A stretch of 7,768 nucleotides of DNA, taken from contig JBJXFI010000470.1 of the NCBI GenBank assembly GCA_046154695.1, forward strand, positions 1 to 7,768, in the 5' to 3' direction. This DNA is from DALYLB01 sp046154695. GTDB taxonomy: Bacteria > Acidobacteriota > Blastocatellia > RBC074. Below are positions 1-7,768 of the stretch, piece after piece (the stretch's first letter is position 1; every line of letters begins with the position of its first letter). The notes beneath the pieces were generated by a model. It ran no database searches. It saw only the letters and a list, made by a program, of their open reading frames with translations, and was not told the origin of the DNA. The position numbers and the translations under genes are program-made.

Positions 1-33
1 CTGCCGGGGCGCGAGCCGTGGCGGGCGGCGATA

Positions 34-88
34 CCGGCGGTTACGCTTCGCTCCACCGCCGGCTACCATCCATCGCCCCTATCGGGGC
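34..88. repeat. Left-edge palindromic intergenic repeat (two hairpins)
   Basis: Two hairpins lie in tandem. The first has a perfect 8-bp stem, CCGGCGGT at 34-41 and ACCGCCGG at 55-62, with a 13-nt loop. The second pairs GCCCC (75-79) with GGGGC (84-88) around a 4-nt loop. No credible coding frame covers the region. The pattern of short GC hairpins in a row resembles dispersed intergenic repeats that I associate from memory with planctomycete and verrucomicrobial genomes. That resemblance is unverified, and the element may continue past the left edge. It could also serve as the transcription end of a gene lying to the left, but there is no T-run after either stem. Confidence 0.5.
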
Positions 89-141
89 TCTTGTGTCCCA
101 CTTTTAATCACACCCGCAAGCGGAGGACGGGAGGAGGCGAT

Positions 142-170
142 TTGCCCTTCGCGGGATGGGCGGCTAGAAT
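142..170 (+). promoter_or_regulatory. Possible sigma70-type promoter for uvrA
   Basis: TTGCCC at 142-147 (4 of 6 to TTGACA) is followed after exactly 17 bp by TAGAAT at 165-170 (5 of 6 to TATAAT). It sits about 45 nt before the uvrA start. I saw no LexA-type operator (neither CTGT-N8-ACAG nor GAAC-N4-GTTC) next to it, so SOS control is not supported by the sequence. The match rests on consensus alone in GC-rich DNA. Confidence 0.35.
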
Positions 171-214
171 CGTTGTTTTCTCTGACAAACCGAAGGGCAT
201 CGATAGCGCTGGAT

Positions 215-3028
<2,814 letters not shown>

Positions 3029-3036
3029 AAGAAAGA

Positions 3037-3108
3037 GCCGCGAATAAACACGAATGAGGGCGCGCATCCATTCGTGTGCATTCGTGTGCATTCGTGTGCA
3101 TTCGCGGC
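3037..3108. repeat. Intergenic inverted repeat of 10-bp units (CACGAATG type)
   Basis: The right side holds three exact tandem copies of ATTCGTGTGC (3070-3099) and then a diverged copy. The left side holds two units in the opposite orientation, GCGAAT and CACGAAT. The left arm at 3037-3056 matches the reverse complement of 3089-3108 at 18 of 20 positions. Because the right arm has more units than the left, CACGAATG (3049-3056) can also pair with CATTCGTG at 3069-3076 or 3079-3086, so several hairpin registers are possible. The element fills most of the 90-nt gap between uvrA and the glycosyltransferase. It could end or slow uvrA transcripts, but no T-run follows it. It looks like a dispersed non-coding repeat. 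Confidence 0.8.
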
Positions 3109-3118
3109 CAAAGTGAGT

Positions 3119-3886
<768 letters not shown>

Positions 3887-3898
3887 GCAAGGGAGTCA

Positions 3899-4882
3899 AT
3901 GATGAACGGAAAACGAGGGTTCCAAATCCTGGCGGGGCTCCTGCTGCTGCTGATTCTCGGCGGGGGATATGCGTGGTTCTCGCGGCCGGCGGATGTCGAT
4001 TTCGAGGCGGCGCGCGGCGAGATTCCGAACGTCAACTTCAGCAGGTTCGCCGAGGTGGACGGCGTGCGGGTCCATTATCAGGAGCGCGGGAGCGGCACGC
4101 CGCTGGTGCTGATTCACGGGTACGGCGCGTCGAGCTTCACGTGGAAGGACGCCTTCGCCGTGCTGTCGAACCGGTATCGCGTGATCGCGGTCGATCTCAA
4201 GGGGTTCGGGTTCACGGGCAAGCCGGAGGGGGATTACACAAGGCGGGCGCAGGGGGAGCTGGTCGTCGGCCTGCTCGACCACCTGAAGATCGAGAAGGCC
4301 GTTCTCTGCGGCAATTCGATGGGCGGCGAGGTTTCGCTGAACGCGGCGGTTCATCATCCGGAACGCGTCGCGGGCCTGATCCTGGTCGACAGCGCGGGCG
4401 TGACGGTCGGGGGAACGGGATCGCTTTCGCCGGGATATATGCGCGCGCCCTTCATCGGCCCGCTCCTCGCCGCCGTGGCGCTGACCTCGAACTCGATGGT
4501 GCGCAGCGGACTGCGGAAGAGCTTTCATAACCAGTCGCTGGTGACGGAGGACCGCATCGCGGCTTATTACCGCCCGCTGAAGACCGTGGGCGGACAGCGC
4601 GCCGCCTTCCTGGCGCGCGTGCAATCGGGCGCCGATCCGGTGGAGCCGAGGCTCTCCGAAATCAAGGCGCCGACGCTGATCCTCTGGGGCGCGGAGGACC
4701 GGCTCATCCCCCTGGAAGCCGGGCGGAAGATGCAGACGCTGATCCCGGGCTCCCGGCTCGTCGTCTTCGATCAGTGCGGCCACATTCCCCAGGAGGAGAT
4801 GCCGGAGCGCTTCGTGCGCGAGGTGATGGAATTCCTCGCCGGGCTGGAACAGGCCGCCGTAAAACCAGGCGGAATAGAATGA
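3899..4882 (+). CDS. Membrane-anchored alpha/beta hydrolase
   Basis: 327 residues. Residues 8-26 form one hydrophobic segment after a basic start (KR), best read as a signal anchor placing the catalytic domain in the periplasm; a cleaved signal peptide is less likely because no good AxA site follows. The alpha/beta hydrolase fold is clear: oxyanion motif HGYG (73-76), nucleophile elbow GNSMGG with Ser140, acid Asp267 in GAEDRLIP, and His295 in CGHIPQEE. All three catalytic residues are present. The domain resembles MhpC/BphD-like and esterase relatives, and the substrate is unknown. GGGAG at 3891-3895 is a reasonable ribosome-binding site. It is 3 nt from the ATG at 3899 and 6 nt from a second ATG at 3902, so the real start may be one codon later. 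The gene lies 12 nt after the glycosyltransferase, and its TGA overlaps the next ATG, so it is probably co-translated within a glycan operon. Confidence 0.9.
   Translation: MMNGKRGFQILAGLLLLLILGGGYAWFSRPADVDFEAARGEIPNVNFSRFAEVDGVRVHYQERGSGTPLVLIHGYGASSFTWKDAFAVLSNRYRVIAVDLKGFGFTGKPEGDYTRRAQGELVVGLLDHLKIEKAVLCGNSMGGEVSLNAAVHHPERVAGLILVDSAGVTVGGTGSLSPGYMRAPFIGPLLAAVALTSNSMVRSGLRKSFHNQSLVTEDRIAAYYRPLKTVGGQRAAFLARVQSGADPVEPRLSEIKAPTLILWGAEDRLIPLEAGRKMQTLIPGSRLVVFDQCGHIPQEEMPERFVREVMEFLAGLEQAAVKPGGIE
4867..4872 (+). promoter_or_regulatory. Ribosome-binding site deciding the nucleotidyltransferase start
   Basis: AGGCGG, one mismatch from AGGAGG, lies 6 nt before the ATG at 4879 and inside the 3' end of the hydrolase gene. 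It supports 4879 over the upstream in-frame ATG at 4774, and with the ATGA overlap it points to translational coupling. Confidence 0.6.
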
Positions 4883-5655
4883 AGACCATGATTCTCTGCG
4901 GCGGACGCGGCACCCGGCTCGGCGAGCATGGCGCCTCCGTTCCGAAGGCGCTGATCGAGATCGGCGGCCGCCCCGTGCTGTGGCATCTGATGAAGCTCTA
5001 TTCCCATCACGGGCTGCAGGACTTCACCCTCTGCCTCGGGTATCTGGGCGATTCGATCAAGCGTTATTTTCTGGAACATCCCTGGCTCGACAACGATTTC
5101 ACGCTCGAAACGAGCGCGTCCGGCGATCACCAGATGCAGCGCCATCAAACGCGCGGCGAGAACTGGCGCATCACCTTCGCCGACACGGGGCTCGACACCA
5201 ACACCGGCGGGCGCGTAGCGCGCGCCGCGCAATACCTCGACGGCGAGGACCTCTTCTGCGTGACCTATGGCGACGGCCTCGCGAGCATCGACCTGCGCGC
5301 GCTGATCGAGTTCCATCGCGTCCACGGCAGGCTCGCCACGCTGACCGCCGTTCATCCCCGCTCGAATTTCGGGATCATCAAACTGGACGAAGAGCACGCC
5401 GTGACCGAGTTCGACGAGAAGCCCGTCATGAAGGAATGGATCAACGGCGGCTTCTTCGTCTTTGACCGGCGCGTCCTCGATTATCTCGACGACGATTGCG
5501 TCCTCGAACGCGAGCCCCTCGAACGACTGGCGAGCGAGCGGCAGTTGATCGCCTATCGCCACACCGGCTTCTGGAAGTGCATGGACACCTATAAGGACAA
5601 CGTCGAATTCAATCAGTTGTGGGAGGCGGGACAGGCTCCATGGATCATGAGTTGA
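4879..5655 (+). CDS. rfbF: Sugar-1-phosphate nucleotidyltransferase, glucose-1-phosphate cytidylyltransferase-like
   Basis: 258 residues, the usual length for RfbF (about 257). RfbF makes CDP-glucose from CTP and glucose-1-phosphate in the cytoplasm (EC 2.7.7.33). The NTP-binding loop is MILCGGRGTRLGE (4-16) and the sugar-phosphate region is PKALIEIGGRPVLWHLMKLY (22-41). DTGLDTNTGGR (102-112) and TYGDG (129-133, Asp132 a metal ligand) follow, then EKP (180-182), INGGFFVF (188-195), EREPLERLA (210-218) and GFWKCMDTY (230-238) with Asp236 as the likely second metal ligand. WINGGFFV and FWxxMDT are hallmarks of the RfbF group. The usual KPKPM motif is replaced here by SVPKAL, so CTP/glucose specificity is inferred and not proven. 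The ATG at 4879 overlaps the hydrolase stop (ATGA) and is preceded by AGGCGG; the longer frame from 4774 reads through hydrolase codons. The last codon and stop come from the adjacent heptamer repeat. The dehydratase/epimerase that follows supports the nucleotide-sugar role. Confidence 0.82.
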   Translation: MKTMILCGGRGTRLGEHGASVPKALIEIGGRPVLWHLMKLYSHHGLQDFTLCLGYLGDSIKRYFLEHPWLDNDFTLETSASGDHQMQRHQTRGENWRITFADTGLDTNTGGRVARAAQYLDGEDLFCVTYGDGLASIDLRALIEFHRVHGRLATLTAVHPRSNFGIIKLDEEHAVTEFDEKPVMKEWINGGFFVFDRRVLDYLDDDCVLEREPLERLASERQLIAYRHTGFWKCMDTYKDNVEFNQLWEAGQAPWIMS

Positions 5656-5728
5656 TAGTTGATAGTTGAGAATTGATAGTTGATCTCATCAACTATCAAT
5701 TCTCAACTATCAACTATCAACTATCAAC
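5650..5728. repeat. Perfect 35-bp inverted repeat of tandem heptamers (GTTGATA)
   Basis: The left arm (5650-5684) and right arm (5688-5722) are exact reverse complements around a 3-nt CTC loop. The left arm is a tandem array of 7-bp units: GTTGATA at 5651 and 5658, GTTGAGA at 5665, ATTGATA at 5672 and a partial unit at 5679. The right arm mirrors this, including the variant units, and then carries one extra TATCAAC (5722-5728). It is AT-rich in otherwise GC-rich DNA. The rfbF-like stop (5653-5655) lies in the left arm, and the next gene starts 5 nt after the array. Short tandem heptamer repeats are known in cyanobacteria (STRR sequences); an inverted pair of such arrays is less usual. It may form an mRNA hairpin or a DNA cruciform, and its function is unknown. 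Confidence 0.95.
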
Positions 5729-5733
5729 CACTT

Positions 5734-6717
5734 ATGTTTTGGAACAATCGCACAGCATTTGTCACGGGAGCGACCGGGTTCGTGGGCGCGCATGTCGCGC
5801 GCATGCTGGTCGCGGAGGGCGCGCAGGTCGTCTGCCTGCAGCGCGACGCGGTGCGCGCCAATTCGCTCGACCTCTTCGATCTGCGCCGCCGGGTGACGGT
5901 CATCCAGGGATCGGTCGAGGATCTCGCGCTGATGGAGCGCATCCTCAATGAATACGAGATCGAGGCCGTGTTCCACCTCGCCGCCCAGGCGATCGTCGGC
6001 GCGGCGAACCGCTCGCCGATCTCGACCTTCGAGGCCAATATTCGCGGCGCCTACTGCCTGCTCGAAGCCTGCCGGACGGCGCAGACCGTCAAGCGGGTCG
6101 TCGTCGCCTCCTCCGACAAAGCCTATGGCTCGCACGATCATCTGCCCTACAGGGAGGAGGATCCGCTGCTCGGCCTCTTTCCGTATGACGCCTCGAAGGC
6201 CTGCACGGACATCCTCGCGCGCTCCTACGCCCATACCTACGGGACGCCGGTCGCCGTTTCGCGCTTCGCCAACATCTACGGCCCGGGCGATATGAACCTT
6301 TCGCGCATCGTCCCGGGGACGATCCTCTCGGTCCTGCGCGACGAACCGCCGATCATCCGCAGCGACGGCACGCCCATCCGCGAGTTCGTCTATGTCGAGG
6401 ATGTCGCCCGCGGCTATCTGCTGCTCGCCGAACGCATCGGCGAGGTCGCCGGCGAAGCCTTCAACTTCGGCGCGGGCGATCCCGTGCGGATGCTCGACCT
6501 CGTACAGCGCATCATCCGCCTCGCCGGAAAATCCCTCGAACCCCGCGTCATGCTCCAGCGGAAGATCGACCGCGAGATCGACGCCCAGTATCTCTCCGCC
6601 GAAAAGGCGCATGCCCGCCTCGGCTGGCGCGCCGAGATCGACCTCGATGAGGGGCTGCGGCGGGCGATTGCGTGGTACGCGGAACGGTTCCCTCCGAGTT
6701 CCGACGATAAATCGTGA
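5734..6717 (+). CDS. NAD-dependent NDP-sugar 4,6-dehydratase/epimerase (extended SDR)
   Basis: 327 residues of the extended short-chain dehydrogenase family, acting on a nucleotide sugar in the cytoplasm. The Rossmann motif is TGATGFVG (11-18), followed by HLAAQA (81-86). The catalytic part is SSDKAYG (126-132) with YDASK (151-155, Tyr151 and Lys155). RFANIYGPGD (177-186) and REFVYVEDVARGYLLLAE (216-233) complete the substrate side. The Ser-Asp-Lys triplet, where RmlB-type enzymes have Thr-Asp-Glu, and the adjacent rfbF-like gene favour a CDP-glucose 4,6-dehydratase-like reaction. The sequence nevertheless differs from classic RfbG, and many relatives are annotated only as epimerase/dehydratase, so an NDP-sugar epimerase or a GDP-mannose dehydratase remains possible. 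The ATG at 5734 is chosen because MFWNNRTAFVTGATG matches family N-termini; the TTG at 5680 lies in the heptamer hairpin and would add repeat-encoded residues. There is no Shine-Dalgarno, because the repeat occupies that site. A complete, intact gene. Confidence 0.88.
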   Translation: MFWNNRTAFVTGATGFVGAHVARMLVAEGAQVVCLQRDAVRANSLDLFDLRRRVTVIQGSVEDLALMERILNEYEIEAVFHLAAQAIVGAANRSPISTFEANIRGAYCLLEACRTAQTVKRVVVASSDKAYGSHDHLPYREEDPLLGLFPYDASKACTDILARSYAHTYGTPVAVSRFANIYGPGDMNLSRIVPGTILSVLRDEPPIIRSDGTPIREFVYVEDVARGYLLLAERIGEVAGEAFNFGAGDPVRMLDLVQRIIRLAGKSLEPRVMLQRKIDREIDAQYLSAEKAHARLGWRAEIDLDEGLRRAIAWYAERFPPSSDDKS

Positions 6718-6741
6718 AAAATTCGCCAACAAAAAGCCATA

Positions 6742-6770
6742 GATGGCCGATACTCTGCGTGCCGGCCATC
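6742..6770. other. Hairpin after the dehydratase/epimerase gene
   Basis: GATGGCCG (6742-6749) and CGGCCATC (6763-6770) form a perfect 8-bp stem with a 13-nt loop, 24 nt after the stop codon. No T-run follows, so it is not a classical Rho-independent terminator. It could protect the mRNA 3' end or be another intergenic repeat. Confidence 0.45.
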
Positions 6771-6777
6771 CCACTAT

Positions 6778-6803
6778 TGAAGAAGACGCGTGAAGAAGAC
6801 GCG
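6778..6803. repeat. 13-bp tandem duplication
   Basis: TGAAGAAGACGCG occurs twice back to back (6778-6790 and 6791-6803) in the non-coding gap upstream of the exported protein gene. It is most simply a replication-slippage duplication; no function is apparent. Confidence 0.85.
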
Positions 6804-6827
6804 CGAAAAATACCCCAAGTAACCAAC

Positions 6828-6873
6828 GGCCTCTGACCGTCGGCGTCGAAGCGGCGCCGTCCCGGGAGAGGTC
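6828..6873 (+). other. Possible structured leader before the exported protein gene
   Basis: GGCCTCT (6828-6834) can pair with AGAGGTC (6867-6873) using one G-U pair. Inside it, CGGCG near 6841-6845 can pair with CGCCG near 6855-6859. Together they make an interrupted hairpin ending about 28 nt before the ribosome-binding site. It could be a 5' UTR structure, a terminator for the operon upstream, or chance in GC-rich DNA. It matches no riboswitch class that I recognise. Confidence 0.3.
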
Positions 6874-6901
6874 TATTCATCAGCGGAGAAACCATGGATT
6901 C

Positions 6902-6907
6902 AGGAGG
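6902..6907 (+). promoter_or_regulatory. Strong ribosome-binding site for the exported protein
   Basis: A full consensus AGGAGG lies 9 nt before the ATG at 6917. It rules against the other-frame ATG at 6910, which would be only 2 nt away. It is the best Shine-Dalgarno in the window; the other genes have weak ones or none. Confidence 0.75.
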
Positions 6908-6916
6908 GAATGGATT

Positions 6917-7606
6917 ATGAGGATCAACAATGTGCTTCGTTCGGCGGGACTGCGCGCGGCGGCGGCGCTTGCATTGATGGCGGCGATGCCGGGGGGCGCG
7001 GTGACGGCGGCGCCGACGGCGAATTTGAACGACGGGCGGACGTCGGTGGCGTTGAGTTCGGACTTCATCGCGGCGCTGGGCACGCTGCGGCTAACGGTGG
7101 GCACGACCGGAGATGGCGTGCTTCGGTCGGGGGCGGCGACCTTCCCCGTGACGGGCGGAGCGCTCGATCTGGCGAACGCGAAGGGCGAGATCAATCATAC
7201 GGGCGGGCTGTTTCTGGCGAGCGGAACGACGCGGGTGGAGTTGTCGAGCTTCAACATCGACACGCTGGGCAGCGCGCCGGTGCTGACGGGGCTCGTGACG
7301 GCCAACGGGAACCTGCTGGGCCGGGTGCCGCTCTTCACGCTGCAGCTGCCGGCGCTGACACTGCCGCTTCAGACACAGGCGTTCAACACGCTCTTCATCC
7401 CGAACGTGGGGGTTCGCCTCACGGCGGAGGCCGCGGCGGCGCTCAACGGAGCCTTCAGCGTGAGGACCTTCACGGCGGGGTTCAACATCGGCACGGCGTC
7501 GGTCTTCGCCGTGGCCACGCCCTCGCGCCGCCGTCTCTTCCTGCCGGAGATCAACGGCCGGCAGATCGATGGCGCCGATCGCGAGGACGACGGCGGGAAC
7601 CGGTAA
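6917..7606 (+). CDS. Predicted exported protein of unknown function
   Basis: 229 residues. The N-terminus is a typical Sec signal peptide: R2, R8 and R13 around a hydrophobic alanine/leucine core (14-24), with likely cleavage after VTA (residue 31). The mature part is rich in Thr, Ser, Gly, Val and Leu and looks all-beta. Recognisable blocks are FPVTGG (76-81), GEINHTGGL (90-98), VELSSFNID (107-115), PVLTG (121-125), VRLTAEAAAALNGAF (166-180) and FNIGTASV (189-196). These blocks recall, from memory, secreted proteins of actinobacteria and other phyla with an FPITGG...HSGGL pattern; I cannot name a domain with confidence. The tail (about 201-229) is polar and basic to acidic, with no LPxTG, PEP-CTERM or membrane anchor. 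The start at 6917 is supported by AGGAGG and the signal peptide. Codon use is more G-ending than in the two genes before it. It stands apart from the glycan operon by 199 nt. Export is a strong inference; the role is unknown. Confidence 0.8.
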   Translation: MRINNVLRSAGLRAAAALALMAAMPGGAVTAAPTANLNDGRTSVALSSDFIAALGTLRLTVGTTGDGVLRSGAATFPVTGGALDLANAKGEINHTGGLFLASGTTRVELSSFNIDTLGSAPVLTGLVTANGNLLGRVPLFTLQLPALTLPLQTQAFNTLFIPNVGVRLTAEAAAALNGAFSVRTFTAGFNIGTASVFAVATPSRRRLFLPEINGRQIDGADREDDGGNR

Positions 7607-7619
7607 TTCCCGATGAAGA

Positions 7620-7647
7620 GTCCCCGTTCGTAGTTCCGCCTTCAGGC
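7620..7647. repeat. Possible remnant of a dispersed intergenic repeat
   Basis: The stretch from GTCCCCGTTCG through GTAGTTCCGCCTTCAGGC resembles a repeat I recall from several GC-rich phyla, in which CCGCC-TTCA-GGCGG closes a hairpin. Here the second arm is broken: GGCC replaces GGCGG, so the stem is lost. A run of eight T at 7668-7675 follows, but no good stem directly precedes it, so I do not call a terminator. The recognition is from memory and weak. Confidence 0.3.
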
Positions 7648-7692
7648 CAATGGCGTTAAGTTTAGAGTTTTTTTTGAAATTCGATCTTTGCA

Positions 7693-7739
7693 GCCTGCGA
7701 AGCAGGCGACAGCATATAGCCTGGGGCGTAAGCCCCAGG
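7693..7739. repeat. Right-edge double-hairpin intergenic repeat
   Basis: The first hairpin pairs GCCTGC (7693-7698) with GCAGGC (7702-7707) around GAA. The second has a perfect 8-bp stem, CCTGGGGC (7720-7727) and GCCCCAGG (7732-7739), closed by a GTAA loop of the stable GNRA type. No T-run follows. The order (hairpin, CGACAGCATATAG linker, CCTGGGGC hairpin) resembles a dispersed repeat I associate with Planctomycetes and neighbouring phyla. A reading as mRNA 3' end protection for the exported protein gene is also possible. I see no gene between it and the right edge. Confidence 0.65.
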
Positions 7740-7768
7740 ACCGCATCGAAAACGCTCGCAAGCCCGTG

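Noticed and set aside
171..214. LexA/SOS box upstream of uvrA
   Set aside because: GTTGTTTTCTCTGACAAAC looked suggestive, but it fits neither the CTGT-N8-ACAG nor the GAAC-N4-GTTC operator pattern.
3074..3118. Upstream GTG start for the glycosyltransferase
   Set aside because: The added 15 residues are encoded by the decamer repeat and do not belong to the family N-terminus.
5650..5728. CRISPR array or insertion-sequence end
   Set aside because: The units are 7 bp with no spacers, and no transposase, target-site duplication or terminal repeat pair is present.
5680..5733. Upstream TTG start for the dehydratase/epimerase
   Set aside because: The added 18 residues are encoded by the heptamer hairpin. 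The ATG at 5734 matches where the family begins.
6777..6811. Promoter for the exported protein gene
   Set aside because: TTGAAG at 6777-6782 has no -10 at an acceptable distance; the nearest A-rich stretch is about 23 nt away.
6910..7659. A + strand frame of 249 codons overlapping the exported protein
   Set aside because: Its ATG is only 2 nt from the AGGAGG core. The product is Gly/Arg/Ala-rich without motifs, and the end reads into the repeat remnant. The frame from 6917 has a signal peptide and conserved-looking blocks.
7645..7680. Rho-independent terminator at the T-run after the exported protein gene
   Set aside because: Eight T residues are present at 7668-7675, but the bases directly before them do not form a good GC stem.

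Overview
The window is GC-rich bacterial DNA with five confident protein-coding genes and one less certain exported protein, all on the + strand. The gaps between genes hold an unusual amount of inverted-repeat sequence. The gene content (a WaaE-like lipopolysaccharide-core type glycosyltransferase and a CDP-sugar type nucleotidyltransferase/dehydratase pair) fits a bacterium with a surface polysaccharide, probably Gram-negative. The palindromes (a hairpin with a GTAA loop near the right edge, a CCGGCGGT hairpin near the left edge, GTTGATA heptamer arrays, CACGAATG decamer arrays) resemble, from memory only, dispersed repeats of Planctomycetes/Verrucomicrobia/Lentisphaerae and neighbouring candidate phyla. 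That placement is a low-confidence inference; no rRNA or other marker here settles it.

Layout. 1-214: left-edge hairpins, then a plausible sigma70-type promoter. 215-3028: uvrA, a complete nucleotide-excision-repair damage sensor. 3029-3118: an inverted repeat built from 10-bp units. 3119-3886: family 2 glycosyltransferase. 3899-4882: membrane-anchored alpha/beta hydrolase. 4879-5655: sugar-1-phosphate nucleotidyltransferase (rfbF-like), overlapping the hydrolase by 4 nt. 5650-5728: a perfect 35-bp inverted repeat built from 7-bp units. 5734-6717: SDR-family NDP-sugar 4,6-dehydratase/epimerase. 6718-6916: a non-coding stretch with two possible hairpins and a 13-bp tandem duplication. 6917-7606: a predicted exported protein with a strong ribosome-binding site. 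7607-7768: a repeat remnant and two strong hairpins.

How the genes work together. The four genes from 3119 to 6717 look like a small cell-surface glycan operon. The nucleotidyltransferase activates a sugar phosphate, the dehydratase/epimerase would make a keto-deoxy or epimerised derivative, and the glycosyltransferase transfers a sugar. The anchored hydrolase is of unknown role but is translationally coupled to the nucleotidyltransferase. The last step to a finished deoxysugar is not in the window. uvrA is probably only a neighbour, separated from the operon by the first inverted repeat. The exported protein has its own leader and looks like a separate unit.

The most unusual feature is a pair of intergenic elements (3037-3108 and 5650-5728) with the same design but unrelated sequence. 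Each consists of short tandem units placed head to head as a hairpin, with the downstream arm longer and stop codons only in the upstream arm. The second one supplies the stop codon of the upstream gene and occupies the site where the downstream gene would carry its ribosome-binding site.
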